Assembly: GCA_902557935.1 (NCBI GenBank)
Contig: CACECJ010000003.1
Coordinates: 1-64,000, forward strand
DNA: 64,000 bases
Source: an uncultured Pelagibacteraceae bacterium
GTDB taxonomy: Bacteria; Pseudomonadota; Alphaproteobacteria; Pelagibacterales; Pelagibacteraceae
Direction of reading: 5' to 3'
The first letter of the stretch is position 1; the number at the start of each line of letters is the position of its first letter. Below the pieces are notes generated by a model. That model saw only the letters and a list, made by a program, of their open reading frames with translations. It did no database searches and had not been told where the DNA came from. Of this stretch, positions 1 to 10,169 are shown in pieces. The position numbers and the translations under genes were made by a program.

Positions 1-1
1 A

Positions 2-133
2 AATTTTATTCTAGAATTAGACAAGTTATGGGTACATGGGTTAGTTCATTTGTTTGGATACGATCATAAAAAAAATGTGGATTTTTATAACATGCAAAGA
101 GTTGAGAAAAAATTTCTTTCATATCTAAAATAA
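2..133 (+). CDS. ybeY: Endoribonuclease YbeY, C-terminal end (partial)
   Basis: This is the 3' end of a gene that begins outside the window; 43 codons and the stop are visible. The frame carries HGLVHLFGYDH, which fits the zinc-binding HxxxHxxxxxH signature of YbeY, the metal-dependent RNase needed for 16S rRNA 3'-end maturation and ribosome quality control. The stop codon at 131-133 directly abuts the lnt ATG at 134, so the two are almost certainly one operon. In many alphaproteobacteria a corC/tlyC gene lies between ybeY and lnt; it is missing here. Identification rests on the motif and the neighbour. Confidence 0.88.
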   Translation, partial: NFILELDKLWVHGLVHLFGYDHKKNVDFYNMQRVEKKFLSYLK

Positions 134-1696
134 ATGATCGAAAGGTATCTTAATAATCGTTTTTTTACGCTTTTTATTTTACCATTATTTTTAGGCCTTA
201 TAGTCGTTTTTTCTTTTCAGCCTTTTAACTACACCTTTTTAAATTTTTTAATTTTACCAATATTATTTTATTTAATTGTTTATATAAAAAAAAAATCTAA
301 AAGTACCTACAGGGTTAAACCATATAAAAAAAATCTATTTTTTTTTGGTACATCTTTTGGATTTGGATTTTATCTAGGATCTTTGCATTGGATCACTCAT
401 TCACTTACTTTCGATGAAAATTTTAGGATTTTAATACCGTTTGCTTTAATTTTGATTCCTTTATTTTTAAGTTTATTTTTTTCATTAACGATCTTACTTG
501 TAGGACCCCATTTAAATCTAAACTTTACGTCAATATTTTTATTTTCAGGGAGCCTAGCTTTATCTGATTATATACGCTCAAAAATATTAACAGGATTTCC
601 TTGGAATTTATGGTCTTATAGTTTTTCTTGGGCTACTGAGATTCTGCAAGTTCTAACTAAACTAGGACTTTTTGCTTTTAATCTTTTGATAATAACTATT
701 TTTATGACCCCAGCTTTTTTATTTTTAAAAATTGATATTTTTAAAAAGTTTATTTCAATTTTAATAATGATATTAGGTCTTTTTTTCTTATATATTTATG
801 GAAGCCACTCTATTAATCAGGATTTAAATATAAGGAATATAGATAATAAAAATTTTAACATAAAAGTTATTTCTCCGGATTTTAAACTTAAGTATGACCT
901 TTCTATGGATGAAATAAAAAAAAGATTAGACAGTTTAATACGCTATAGTGAACCTAATAAAAAAGTAAAAACTCTCTTTATTTGGCCAGAGGGTGTTTTT
1001 AGTGGTTATAGCTTTGACGAGATAAGGATTTTTAAAAAAAGTTTTTTTAACAATTTTGGAGAAGATCATTTAATCGTTTTTGGAATTAACTATTTGGATA
1101 AGGAAAAAATTGGATATTATAATAGTTTAGTAGTTGTAAATAATAAATTGGAAATTCAAAATCAATATTTTAAACAAAAACTCGTTCCATTTGGTGAATT
1201 TCTACCATTTGAAAATTTTTTAAATAAGATTGGTATAAAAAAAATTACGGAAGGGTATGGCTCATTTTTAAAAGGAGAAAATCAAGAAAATATTATAATT
1301 GATGAGATTAATATTTTACCTTTGATCTGTTATGAAATAATTTTTCCTAAATTAGTTCAGCAATCAAATAGAGACACTAATCTTATTATCAATATATCAG
1401 AAGATGCTTGGTTCGGTGATTCTATTGGACCACACCAACATTTTTCCAAATCAATATTCAGAGCTATCGAACAAAATTCTTATTTAGTAAGATCAGCCAA
1501 TAGAGGCTTTAGCGCCATAATAAACAATAAAGGACAAATAATTAATAAACTAAACCCAACTGAGGCTGGAAATATTGAATTAAGTGTACCGTTAATTAAA
1601 ACAGAAAATAAAAATAAAAATGATTTGATATTTTTTGTTCTTTTAATTACATATGTTTTTATCTTTTATTTTAACAAAATAAATAATGACAATTAA
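134..1696 (+). CDS. lnt: Apolipoprotein N-acyltransferase
   Basis: Inner-membrane enzyme that adds the third acyl chain to the N-terminal Cys of lipoproteins. The first ~220 residues are a run of hydrophobic membrane segments, followed by a periplasmic carbon-nitrogen-hydrolase domain. The family's Glu-Lys-Cys triad is recognisable: E286 in WPEGVFSG, a Lys of KQKLVPFGE (~347-355), and C399 in [11 protein letters not shown]. One more hydrophobic segment closes the protein. Its 520 residues are normal for the family. It starts immediately after the ybeY stop and overlaps metK by 11 bases. Several lipoprotein signal peptides occur elsewhere in the window, giving it local substrates. Confidence 0.95.
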   Translation: MIERYLNNRFFTLFILPLFLGLIVVFSFQPFNYTFLNFLILPILFYLIVYIKKKSKSTYRVKPYKKNLFFFGTSFGFGFYLGSLHWITHSLTFDENFRILIPFALILIPLFLSLFFSLTILLVGPHLNLNFTSIFLFSGSLALSDYIRSKILTGFPWNLWSYSFSWATEILQVLTKLGLFAFNLLIITIFMTPAFLFLKIDIFKKFISILIMILGLFFLYIYGSHSINQDLNIRNIDNKNFNIKVISPDFKLKYDLSMDEIKKRLDSLIRYSEPNKKVKTLFIWPEGVFSGYSFDEIRIFKKSFFNNFGEDHLIVFGINYLDKEKIGYYNSLVVVNNKLEIQNQYFKQKLVPFGEFLPFENFLNKIGIKKITEGYGSFLKGENQENIIIDEINILPLICYEIIFPKLVQQSNRDTNLIINISEDAWFGDSIGPHQHFSKSIFRAIEQNSYLVRSANRGFSAIINNKGQIINKLNPTEAGNIELSVPLIKTENKNKNDLIFFVLLITYVFIFYFNKINNDN

Positions 1697-2849
1697 CAAT
1701 TACTTATTTACTAGCGAGTCTGTTTCTGAGGGACATCCAGACAAAGTTTGCGATAGAATCTCAGATATGGTAGTGGATTCTTATTTATCTAAAGATCCAG
1801 TTTCTAGAGTTGCTTGCGAGACCTTAACAACAACTAATAAAGTTGTTCTAGCAGGAGAAACACGAGGTCCAAAGATTGATAAAGATGAGTTGATTAATAA
1901 AGTAAGAGATTGCATAAAAGATATAGGATATGACCAAAAAGGTTTCAGTTGGAAGACTGCTAATATAGAAACATTCTTACACGAGCAATCAAAAGATATC
2001 GCAATGGGCGTTGACTCTAAAGACAATAAAGACGAAGGGGCTGGAGACCAAGGTATTATGTTTGGATTCGCATGTAAAGAAACTGAAGATCTTATGCCTG
2101 CACCAATTTACTATTCACATAAAATTTTAAGATTAATGGCAGAAGATAGAAAAAATGGTACTTTAAAAGGTATTGAGCCAGACTCTAAAAGTCAGGTAAC
2201 AATGCTTTACGAAAAAAACAAACCAGTAAAAGTAACCTCAATTGTTATTTCAACTCAACATTCTAAAGATATTGATCAAGAAAAAGTTAGAGAGCTTATA
2301 GTCCCATACATAAAAAAATCTATACCAGAAAACTATTTAGATCAGTTGAATTCTAAAGAAATCTATATTAATCCAACCGGACAATTTATAATTGGGGGTC
2401 CAGATGGAGACACAGGTTTAACAGGCAGAAAAATTATTGTTGATACATATGGTGGTTCCGCTCCTCACGGAGGTGGAGCTTTTTCAGGAAAAGATCCTAC
2501 TAAAGTAGATAGATCTGCTGCTTACGCAGCAAGGTATCTAGCAAAAAATATTGTTGCTGCAGGTGTTTCAGAAAAATGTTTAATACAACTAGCTTATGCA
2601 ATTGGAGTATCAAAACCTCTCTCAATTTTTATAAAGTTAGATGAAGGCGATAAATTAAAAGTTGATAAAATTAAAGATATTATTAATAAGAATTTTAATT
2701 TGTCTCCAAGGGGTATCAGAGAAATGTTAAATCTAAATAATCCTATTTATGAAATAACATCCGCATACGGACATTTTGGAAGAAAACCTGGCAAATCAGG
2801 TGAATTTTCTTGGGAAAAAACAGATAAACAAGATTTATTTAAGTTGTAA
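1686..2849 (+). CDS. metK: S-adenosylmethionine synthetase
   Basis: Makes S-adenosylmethionine from methionine and ATP in the cytosol. The 387-residue protein opens with [17 protein letters not shown], and carries [12 protein letters not shown] and [19 protein letters not shown], the ATP and metal-binding signatures of Met[14 protein letters not shown] lies between them. It overlaps the end of lnt by 11 bases and is followed by a hairpin terminator before nusA. No SAM riboswitch can precede it, because its upstream region is lnt coding sequence. AhcY at 38.4 kb is the matching enzyme that clears S-adenosylhomocysteine. Confidence 0.98.
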   Translation: MTINNYLFTSESVSEGHPDKVCDRISDMVVDSYLSKDPVSRVACETLTTTNKVVLAGETRGPKIDKDELINKVRDCIKDIGYDQKGFSWKTANIETFLHEQSKDIAMGVDSKDNKDEGAGDQGIMFGFACKETEDLMPAPIYYSHKILRLMAEDRKNGTLKGIEPDSKSQVTMLYEKNKPVKVTSIVISTQHSKDIDQEKVRELIVPYIKKSIPENYLDQLNSKEIYINPTGQFIIGGPDGDTGLTGRKIIVDTYGGSAPHGGGAFSGKDPTKVDRSAAYAARYLAKNIVAAGVSEKCLIQLAYAIGVSKPLSIFIKLDEGDKLKVDKIKDIINKNFNLSPRGIREMLNLNNPIYEITSAYGHFGRKPGKSGEFSWEKTDKQDLFKL

Positions 2850-2901
2850 TCTTGAAAAAACCATATTTTTCTTTTAAAACTTTGTAAATTATTGAAATTT
2901 C

Positions 2902-2928
2902 AAAATGGGCACTAGCCCATTTTTTTTT
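2902..2928 (+). terminator. Intrinsic terminator / possible attenuator in front of nusA
   Basis: Perfect 9-bp stem AAAATGGGC / GCCCATTTT with loop ACTA (2911-2914), running into a T tract to 2928. It could end metK transcription. The nusA ribosome-binding site AGGAG (2929-2933) and ATG (2941) follow at once, leaving no room for a promoter between hairpin and gene. Transcription of nusA must therefore pass through the hairpin. A weak candidate promoter, TTGAAA at 2852 with TAAAAC 17 bases later, lies upstream. Confidence 0.85.
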
Positions 2929-2940
2929 AGGAGCATTGAA

Positions 2941-4491
2941 ATGTTGAATAGAGGATTAGATAAGCAAGAATTACTAAGGATAGTAGAGGCAGTTGCTAAC
3001 GAGAAATCAATAGATAAAGAGCTTGTAATTGGTTCTATGGAAAGCGCAATCCAAAAAGCAGCTCTAACAAAATTTGGAAATGACAACAATATTGAAGTTA
3101 CAATAGACAGAGAGTCTGGTGATATAAAGATTCAAAAAGTTCTTGAGATTGTTGATAAGGTTGAAGACTCTGCCAGAGAAATAACGCTTCAAGATGCAAA
3201 AAAACTTAAAAAACAAATCGATGAATTTAAAATCGGAGAAAAAATCTACGAAGAGCTTCCACAAATAGATTTTGGAAGAATCGCCGCTCAAAGTGCAAAA
3301 CAAGTTATCAGTAGCAGGGTAAGAGAAGCAGAGAAAAATAGACAGTACGAAGATTTTATAGATAAACAAGGTCAAATCTTAAGTGGAATAATTAAAAGGC
3401 TAGAATACGGTAATGTAATTGTAGATTTAGGAAAGGCAGAGGGTGTAATTAAGAAAGACGAATTGATACCCCGAGAAATTTTGAAAACAGGTGATAGAGT
3501 CAAAGCATATTGTTACGAGGTTAAAAAAGAGTTAAAAGGACATCAGATTTTTCTATCAAGAGCACATCCCCAATTTTTAGCTAGATTATTTTTTCAAGAA
3601 GTTCCTGAAATCTACGAGGGAACTATTGAAATAAAATCAGTGGCTAGAGACCCAGGAAGCCGAGCTAAAATTTGTGTTCACTCTCAAGACTCCTCAATTG
3701 ATCCCGTTGGTGCTTGTGTTGGTATGAGAGGAAGTAGAGTGCAAACAATAGTTAATGAACTTCATGGAGAAAAAATTGATATAATAAAATGGACCGAGGA
3801 TTTACCAACACTTATTTCCGAGTCATTATCTCCTGCAGAAATTCAAAAAGTATTAATTGATCAGGATAATAAAAGAATTGACATTATATTAACCGAAGAA
3901 AATTTGAGCAAAGCTATTGGTAGACGAGGGCAAAATGTAAGATTGGCATCAAAGCTTACTAATTTCGAAATAGATATACTTACAGATAAAGAGGACTCCG
4001 AAAGAAGACAATCTGAATTCAAAGAGAGAACCGATACTTTGATAAAAAACTTAGAAGTTGATGAAACATTGGGTCAACTTTTAGTATCTGAAGGATTTAT
4101 ATCAATTGATGAGATAGCTAATTCTTCCGCTGAAAGTATTTCTAAAATAGATGCTATTGATGAAGAAACTGCAAGTGAGTTAATTAGTAGATCCAAAGAG
4201 ACATTAATTAAAGAAAGGGAGGCTATCTCTCAAAAGTTAAAAGAGCTTGGAGTTGATGAACAACTTATTAATTTGAAAGGAATGACACAAGGAATGCTAG
4301 TGATACTTGGTCAAAAGAATATTAAAAAAATCAATGATTTTGCTGATTTGTCGTCAGATGAATTGATTGGAGGATTTGATGAAATTAAAGGAAAAAAAAT
4401 TAGGATCGAGGGTTATCTAGAAGAATTTTCTTTATCAAGAAAAGAAGCCGATGAGCTAATAATGGCTGCTAGAGAAATTGCTTATAAATAA
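2941..4491 (+). CDS. nusA: Transcription termination/antitermination factor NusA
   Basis: RNA polymerase accessory factor for pausing, termination and antitermination. Order in the 516-residue protein: N-terminal polymerase-binding domain, S1 domain (around GQILSGIIKRLEYGNVIVDLG), KH1 (DPVGACVGMRGSRVQTIV), KH2 (LSKAIGRRGQNVRLASKL), then two C-terminal acidic helix-hairpin-helix repeats. I chose ATG 2941 because AGGAG lies 7 bases before it and the product then begins like other alphaproteobacterial NusA proteins. An in-frame ATG at 2905 sits inside the terminator stem and is unlikely. The rimP gene usual just upstream is absent. Confidence 0.96.
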   Translation: MLNRGLDKQELLRIVEAVANEKSIDKELVIGSMESAIQKAALTKFGNDNNIEVTIDRESGDIKIQKVLEIVDKVEDSAREITLQDAKKLKKQIDEFKIGEKIYEELPQIDFGRIAAQSAKQVISSRVREAEKNRQYEDFIDKQGQILSGIIKRLEYGNVIVDLGKAEGVIKKDELIPREILKTGDRVKAYCYEVKKELKGHQIFLSRAHPQFLARLFFQEVPEIYEGTIEIKSVARDPGSRAKICVHSQDSSIDPVGACVGMRGSRVQTIVNELHGEKIDIIKWTEDLPTLISESLSPAEIQKVLIDQDNKRIDIILTEENLSKAIGRRGQNVRLASKLTNFEIDILTDKEDSERRQSEFKERTDTLIKNLEVDETLGQLLVSEGFISIDEIANSSAESISKIDAIDEETASELISRSKETLIKEREAISQKLKELGVDEQLINLKGMTQGMLVILGQKNIKKINDFADLSSDELIGGFDEIKGKKIRIEGYLEEFSLSRKEADELIMAAREIAYK

Positions 4492-4495
4492 TGCT

Positions 4496-6682
4496 ATGGA
4501 AAAGGACAAAAAAAAAACACTTACGATATCTTCTAATTTAAAAAAGAAAATTGATACAACATCGATTTCCACAAGTGGAAAAAAAGCTTTTTCGGTAGAG
4601 AAAAAAAAACCATTTAGACAAAATAAAAACTTTAACAAATCTAATCCATCTTTTAATCCTAGCTCAAATCAAGATGTAAAAAAAAAGAATTACGCTCGTA
4701 AATTTATCGAGCAACAAGCTACAAAAGACTTTATAAAAAAGGACAATAAACCCGCAGGGAAAAGCAAACTAAAATTAAAAGCTCCAGTTGATAAAAGAGA
4801 TTTTAAACTTACAGTATCAAGAGCACTTAATGTAGAAGAAATAGAAATTAAACAGAGAAGTCTCGCCTCAGTAAAAAGAGCTCGATTGAAAGAGAAAAAA
4901 AATAAACCTGAAACAGATGAAAAAAAAGAGTTTAAAAAAGTAATAAGAGAAGTAAAGATTCCAGAACAAATTACAATTCAAGAGCTATCGAACAGAATGG
5001 CAGAAAAATCTAGCGAAATAATAAAATTTTTGTTCAATATGAAAGTTGTAGCGACCATAAATCATAATATTGATAAAGATACAGCTGAATATATAGTTAA
5101 AGAATTTGGTCATAAGCCTATAGTTGAAAATAAGCCTTCAATCGAAACTGGAAAAATTAAGGAGGCGTTTACTGGAGAAGTTAAAGTTAGAGCTCCAGTC
5201 GTAACAATAATGGGTCACGTGGATCACGGCAAAACTTCATTACTAGATGCTTTAAGAAATAGTGATGTTGTATCAGGTGAGCATGGCGGAATTACCCAAC
5301 ATATTGGAGCTTATCAAGTAAAATCAAACAATAACCAATTAATCACTTTTATAGACACCCCTGGACATGCTGCCTTTACAGAAATGAGAGCTAGAGGATC
5401 CAAAATAACCGATATAGTGGTTTTAGTTGTCGCCGCTGATGACGGAATTAAACCCCAAACAATCGAGGCTATCAAACATGCAAAAGCTGCAAAAGTTCCA
5501 ATAATAGTTGCTATAAACAAGTGTGACTTACCAGAAAAAAATATCAGCAAAATAAAAAATGAGATGATGCAATATGAATTAATCGCAGAAGATTTAAGCG
5601 GTGATACACTTTTTGTGGAAGTCTCAGCTTTGAAAAAAACAAATTTAGAAAAATTGAAAGATTGCATTTTATTACAATCAGAAATATTGGACTTAAAAGC
5701 TTCTTTCACTGATAGTGCAAGGGGAGTGGTAATTGAGTCTAAAATTGACAAAGGGAAAGGTCCCGTTTCCACAATCTTAATTAGCAATGGAAAACTTAAA
5801 AAAGGAGACCATTTTATTTGTGGAGATACCTGGGGAAAAATTAGGGCGATGATAAATTATGAAGGTAAAAATATAAATGAAGCCTATCCATCCATGCCTG
5901 TAGAAATATTGGGTATGAACGGTTCTGCTTTTGCAGGAGCCGAGTTTACAGTTACAAAAAATGAGGAGGAGGCAAAAAGAGTATTTGAATTTAAAAAAAA
6001 TAGTAATTTAAAAAATAAAATTTTTGCTAAAGATAATAAGTCTACATTGTTTGACAATGTCAGAAGTAAGGATGAATTAAATATTATTATTAAATCAGAT
6101 GTTCACGGTTCAAGCGAAGCTTTGAAGATGGCAATAGAAAAAATTAAGCATAGCGAAGTTGAAGCCAAAATAATTTTATCTGATATCGGGATGATTAACG
6201 AAACTGATGTGTCACTAGCTAAAGCCTCCAAAGCTGTGCTAATTGGCTTTAATGTAAAACCAAACAGGGAGGCAAAAAAACTAGCGGAAGAGCAGAAAAT
6301 TGAAATAAAATTTTTTAATATTATTTATGAGGCACTAAGCTACATTGAAAAATCACTTTCAGGATTATTAGAACCAGATATTAAAGAAACAGTATTGGGA
6401 AGTGCAGAGATTAAAAAAGTTTTTAAAGTTTCAAATGCTGGAAAAATAGCAGGATCAAAAGTAATTAGCGGAGAAATTAAAAGCAAATCTAAAGCTAGAA
6501 TAATTCGAGATGGAGTGGTTGTGTACAGTGGTGAGATTTCATCTCTATTTAGAGAAAAAAATCAAGTTAAAGAAGTAGGCACAGGTCTTGAGTGTGGAAT
6601 AAGTATTAAGGACTATATTGATTTTAAAGAAAAAGATTTAATAGAGTCTTATCTTTCTGAAGAAATACAAAGGTCTATTTAA
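4496..6682 (+). CDS. infB: Translation initiation factor IF-2
   Basis: GTPase that brings initiator tRNA to the ribosome. The first ~230 residues are a lysine-rich, low-complexity region followed by the IF2-N module; the G domain has GHVDHGKTSLLDAL (P-loop), DTPGHAAF and NKCDLP. Translation-factor barrel and C-terminal fMet-tRNA-binding domains follow. At 728 residues it is shorter than E. coli IF2-alpha (890), mainly in the N-terminal extension. ATG 4496, 4 bases after the nusA stop, is preferred; an in-frame TTG at 4478 would add six residues. The ylxR gene that often lies between nusA and infB in alphaproteobacteria is absent. Confidence 0.97.
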   Translation: MEKDKKKTLTISSNLKKKIDTTSISTSGKKAFSVEKKKPFRQNKNFNKSNPSFNPSSNQDVKKKNYARKFIEQQATKDFIKKDNKPAGKSKLKLKAPVDKRDFKLTVSRALNVEEIEIKQRSLASVKRARLKEKKNKPETDEKKEFKKVIREVKIPEQITIQELSNRMAEKSSEIIKFLFNMKVVATINHNIDKDTAEYIVKEFGHKPIVENKPSIETGKIKEAFTGEVKVRAPVVTIMGHVDHGKTSLLDALRNSDVVSGEHGGITQHIGAYQVKSNNNQLITFIDTPGHAAFTEMRARGSKITDIVVLVVAADDGIKPQTIEAIKHAKAAKVPIIVAINKCDLPEKNISKIKNEMMQYELIAEDLSGDTLFVEVSALKKTNLEKLKDCILLQSEILDLKASFTDSARGVVIESKIDKGKGPVSTILISNGKLKKGDHFICGDTWGKIRAMINYEGKNINEAYPSMPVEILGMNGSAFAGAEFTVTKNEEEAKRVFEFKKNSNLKNKIFAKDNKSTLFDNVRSKDELNIIIKSDVHGSSEALKMAIEKIKHSEVEAKIILSDIGMINETDVSLAKASKAVLIGFNVKPNREAKKLAEEQKIEIKFFNIIYEALSYIEKSLSGLLEPDIKETVLGSAEIKKVFKVSNAGKIAGSKVISGEIKSKSKARIIRDGVVVYSGEISSLFREKNQVKEVGTGLECGISIKDYIDFKEKDLIESYLSEEIQRSI

Positions 6683-7083
6683 TGAATAACCATTCAGCCA
6701 AAGGGTCATATAGCCAAAGACAATTAAGAGTAGGAGAATTAGTTAAACAAAACTTAGGTCAACTTTTCATAAGGAACGAGGCTAAAATACCTCAATTAAA
6801 TTCGAAATTAATTACTGTAACTGAAGTAAGAATGACGCCAGATCTCAAAACAGCAAGAGTTTACGTAATTCCATTAGGAGGCGTTGAAATTTCAGAAACA
6901 GTAAAAATCTTGACGGAATACTCTCATCTTGTTAGAAAAGCGCTATCTAAAAGGCTAGATATTAAGTTTCTTCCTAAACTTACATTTGTAGAAGATAACT
7001 CATTTGAATATGCTGAAAAGATTGAAAGATTAATTAAAAAAAATAAACAAGAAAATGATAAAGAAAAAAAAAGATACAATTAA
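6682..7083 (+). CDS. rbfA: Ribosome-binding factor A
   Basis: Small KH-type protein that helps mature the 30S subunit. The 133-residue product has the RbfA pattern near its start (SQRQLRVGELVKQNLGQLF) and the TVTEVRMTPDLKTARVYV strand-helix core; its tail is very Lys/Asn rich. Start and infB stop overlap by one base (TAATG), indicating translational coupling. Its own 3' end overlaps rpsO by 29 bases. The truB gene usually between rbfA and rpsO is not present. Confidence 0.93.
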   Translation: MNNHSAKGSYSQRQLRVGELVKQNLGQLFIRNEAKIPQLNSKLITVTEVRMTPDLKTARVYVIPLGGVEISETVKILTEYSHLVRKALSKRLDIKFLPKLTFVEDNSFEYAEKIERLIKKNKQENDKEKKRYN

Positions 7084-7315
7084 ATCACTTGCTTTACACT
7101 CTAAAGACGTTGGTTCAGCAGAAATACAAATTGGCCTTTTAACAGATAAAATAACAAAATTATCAGAACATTTTAAAAAATATAAAAAAGATAAACACTC
7201 GACTTTAGGTTTGAATAAATCAGTAAATAAAAGAAAAAAGCTCTTAGCATATCTTAAAAAGAAAAATACAGAGTCCTACCAAAAAGTTATTAAACAACTT
7301 AACTTAAGGAAATAA
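7055..7315 (+). CDS. rpsO: 30S ribosomal protein S15
   Basis: Ribosomal protein binding the central domain of 16S rRNA. The 86-residue protein shows the S15 pattern [15 protein letters not shown], then [15 protein letters not shown] and [12 protein letters not shown]. Its ATG lies inside the 3' end of rbfA, giving a 29-base overlap in another frame; an internal start is excluded because residues 1-20 align with the S15 N-terminus in length. Its stop shares a base with the pnp ATG (TAATG). S15 and PNPase are a classical conserved pair. Confidence 0.96.
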   Translation: MIKKKKDTIKSLALHSKDVGSAEIQIGLLTDKITKLSEHFKKYKKDKHSTLGLNKSVNKRKKLLAYLKKKNTESYQKVIKQLNLRK

Positions 7316-9387
7316 TGTTTAAAATAAATAAAGAAGAATTAGAAGTTAATGGTAAAAAATTAACTTTAGAAACAGGAAAAGTTGCACGTCAAGCAGATGG
7401 CGCTATTATTGCAACGCTTGGTGAAACCGTTGTTATTGCAACAGCTGTTGGAGCAAAAAAAGTTGCAGAAGGACAAGACTATTTTCCATTATCAGTAAAT
7501 TATCAAGAAAAATACTATGCTGCAGGAAAAATACCTGGAGGATATTTTAAAAGAGAGGCTAGGCCTACAGAGGCAGAAACATTAATTTCAAGATTAATAG
7601 ATAGACCGATAAGACCCCTGTTTCCATCTGGTTTTATGAACGAAGTACAAGTTCTTCCAACTGTTTTGTCTTACGATAGTGAAAACCAACCAGATATTTT
7701 ATCAATAATTGCGTCTTCTGCAGCTTTAGCAATATCAGGGTTACCATTTTTAGGGCCAATAGCTGCAAGTAGAGTTGGATATAAAGATGGAAAGTATTTA
7801 TTGAATCCTTCTGTAGAGGAATTAAAAGACTCAGAATTGGATTTAGTTGTTGCTGGAACCAAAGATGCAGTTTTGATGGTAGAGTCCGAAACTTCAGGTT
7901 TATCTGAAAAAGTAATGTTAGACGCAGTTAAATTTGGACACGAAAAATTTGTACCAGTAATTGAAGCAATAGAAAAACTAGCCAAAAAAGCTGGAAAGCC
8001 AAAATGGGAAGTTGAAGAAGTAGATCACTCTGAAATTAAAAAGAGTATAGCTGGGAAATTTGAAAAGGGTTTAAGAAGTGCGTTTAAAGAAATTGATAAG
8101 AAAAAAAGATCTACAGCTATTTCTGAAATAGAAACTCAATGTAAAGAAATGTTTGCGGAAGATGATGCTTTAACTGAAAACCAGGTAATGAATCAGTTGA
8201 AATCTTTAGAAAAGGATATTGTCAGAACCGCAATTTTAAAAGAAAAGAAAAGAATTGACGGAAGAGGTTTAGCGGATGTTAGACAAATTAAATGTGAAGT
8301 AGGTGTTTTACCGAGAACCCATGGATCTGCTTTGTTCACTAGAGGAGAAACCCAAGCTCTTGTTGTCACTACACTTGGTATGACCGATGATGAACAAAGA
8401 TTAGAAAGTCTTGAGGGAATGCAAAGATCAAACTTTATGTTGCATTATAATTTTCCTCCATTTTCAGTTGGAGAATGTGGTAGAATAGGCACTGGCAGAA
8501 GAGAAATTGGACATGGAAAACTTGCTTGGAGAGCAATTAACTCATCTTTACCCAAAAAAGAAAATTTTCCATATACGCTAAGAGTAGTTTCAGAAATTAC
8601 TGAGTCTAATGGATCTTCTTCAATGGCAACAGTTTGCGGAACTTCATTATCATTAATGGATGCAGGAGTTCCAATTAAAGAACCTGTTGCTGGAATTGCA
8701 ATGGGATTAATTAAAGAGGGTAAGGATTTTTCAGTGTTATCGGACATATTAGGAGATGAAGATCACTTAGGAGATATGGATTTTAAAGTAGCAGGTACAA
8801 AAAATGGTATAACCTCACTTCAGATGGATATTAAAATTACAGGTATAACATTTGAGATTATGGAAAAAGCTTTGGACCAAGCTAAGTCAGGTAGAGAGCA
8901 TATTTTAGGTGAAATGAATAAAGCTATAAAAACTTCAAGAAAAGAGTTTTCAAAACACACTCCAAAAATGGAAACAATTAAAGTTGATAAGAAAGACATA
9001 GCTACAGTTATTGGTAAAGGTGGAGCAACAATTAGAGAAATCGTTGAGACTTCAGGAGCTAAAGTCGATGTCAAAGATACTGGAGAAGTAACTGTTGCAG
9101 CTTCAGATGAAGCTTCAAGAAATAAAGCAATTAATTTTATAAAAAGTTTAATCGCTAAACCTGAAATGGGAAAAATTTATAAAGGTAAAGTTGTAAAAAT
9201 TATGGAGTTTGGGGCTTTTGTAAATTTTCTAGGAAAACAAGACGGTCTTGTTCATATTTCCGAGTTAGCTGACAAACGAGTAGCTAAAGTTGGAGATGTT
9301 GTTAAAGAGGGTGACGAGGTTTCAGTTAAAGTTGTAGGATTCGATAGAGGAAAAGTGAAGCTATCAATGAAACAAGCCTCTGCTTAA
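7315..9387 (+). CDS. pnp: Polyribonucleotide nucleotidyltransferase (PNPase)
   Basis: 3'-5' phosphorolytic exoribonuclease for mRNA decay. The 690-residue chain has two RNase PH domains (first ~1-210, second ~305-540) linked by a helical domain, then KH ([16 protein letters not shown]) and S1 ([21 protein letters not shown]) RNA-binding domains. Signatures [15 protein letters not shown] and [10 protein letters not shown] in the second PH domain are intact, so it should be active. It ends the nusA-pnp operon; its last four bases overlap the end of fabI on the other strand, with no terminator hairpin between. Confidence 0.98.
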   Translation: MFKINKEELEVNGKKLTLETGKVARQADGAIIATLGETVVIATAVGAKKVAEGQDYFPLSVNYQEKYYAAGKIPGGYFKREARPTEAETLISRLIDRPIRPLFPSGFMNEVQVLPTVLSYDSENQPDILSIIASSAALAISGLPFLGPIAASRVGYKDGKYLLNPSVEELKDSELDLVVAGTKDAVLMVESETSGLSEKVMLDAVKFGHEKFVPVIEAIEKLAKKAGKPKWEVEEVDHSEIKKSIAGKFEKGLRSAFKEIDKKKRSTAISEIETQCKEMFAEDDALTENQVMNQLKSLEKDIVRTAILKEKKRIDGRGLADVRQIKCEVGVLPRTHGSALFTRGETQALVVTTLGMTDDEQRLESLEGMQRSNFMLHYNFPPFSVGECGRIGTGRREIGHGKLAWRAINSSLPKKENFPYTLRVVSEITESNGSSSMATVCGTSLSLMDAGVPIKEPVAGIAMGLIKEGKDFSVLSDILGDEDHLGDMDFKVAGTKNGITSLQMDIKITGITFEIMEKALDQAKSGREHILGEMNKAIKTSRKEFSKHTPKMETIKVDKKDIATVIGKGGATIREIVETSGAKVDVKDTGEVTVAASDEASRNKAINFIKSLIAKPEMGKIYKGKVVKIMEFGAFVNFLGKQDGLVHISELADKRVAKVGDVVKEGDEVSVKVVGFDRGKVKLSMKQASA

Positions 9388-10169
9388 ACCATATTTTTAG
9401 GATCAGGCATTCCCATTTTATTATAACCCGCGTCTACATAATGAATTTCACCAGTTACACCTGCTGCTAAATTACTTAACAAATAAAGAGCTGAATTACC
9501 AACATCGTGAATATCTACATTTCTTCTTAAAAAGGAATGATCTTCATTCCATTTGTACAAAAATTTTGCGTCTCCTATTGCTGAAGCAGCTAAAGTCTTT
9601 ATTGGGCCTGCGCTAATAGCATTTACCCTTATTTTTTTTTTACCAAGATCTCTAGCTAAATACTTTACGCTTGCCTCCAAGGCAGATTTACAAACTCCCA
9701 TTACGTTGTAATTGGGTATAGCTTTAGAAGACTCGTAAGTAAGTGTTAGCAAACTTCCGCCATCTTTCATTATTTTAGAAGCTTCTTTAGATACTTCAGT
9801 AAAAGAAAAGCATGAGATAAGCATACTTCTAAGAAAATTTTCTCTTGTGGTGCTCAAATATTCCCCAGATAATTCTGATTTATCTGAAAATGCTACGGCA
9901 TGAACCACAAAGTCGATCTCTCCCCATTTCGACTTTATATCTTCAAAAAGTTTTATAACTTCCTCTTTTTTCTCGACATCACAGCTAAAAGTGACTTTTG
10001 AATTTAGCTTTTCAGCAAGGGGTATTACTCTTTTTTTCAAAGCATCACCTAAATAAGTAAATGCTAATTCTGCCCCAGCTTCTGCAAGTTTTTGGGATAT
10101 TCCCCAAGCTATAGAGCGTTCATTAGCAACGCCCATTATAAGACCTTTTTTTCCTTTCATTAAACTCAT
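9384..10169 (-). CDS. fabI: Enoyl-[acyl-carrier-protein] reductase (NADH)
   Basis: Last step of each fatty-acid elongation cycle. This SDR-fold protein of 261 residues begins with [18 protein letters not shown], the FabI version of the nucleotide-binding loop, and has the catalytic pair Tyr...Lys in [14 protein letters not shown]. The C-terminal [13 protein letters not shown] is also typical. It is the last gene of a fabA-fabB-fabI operon; its ATG overlaps the fabB stop by one base (TAATG). The gene end overlaps pnp tail to tail. Confidence 0.96.
   Translation of the reverse strand: MSLMKGKKGLIMGVANERSIAWGISQKLAEAGAELAFTYLGDALKKRVIPLAEKLNSKVTFSCDVEKKEEVIKLFEDIKSKWGEIDFVVHAVAFSDKSELSGEYLSTTRENFLRSMLISCFSFTEVSKEASKIMKDGGSLLTLTYESSKAIPNYNVMGVCKSALEASVKYLARDLGKKKIRVNAISAGPIKTLAASAIGDAKFLYKWNEDHSFLRRNVDIHDVGNSALYLLSNLAAGVTGEIHYVDAGYNKMGMPDPKNMV

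Noticed and set aside
2905-2940. 12-codon N-terminal extension of NusA from ATG 2905
   Set aside because: That ATG lies in the terminator stem; AGGAG before ATG 2941 and family length support the later start.
5314-5787. 157-codon minus-strand frame inside infB
   Set aside because: Antisense shadow of a highly conserved gene; product has no recognisable motif.
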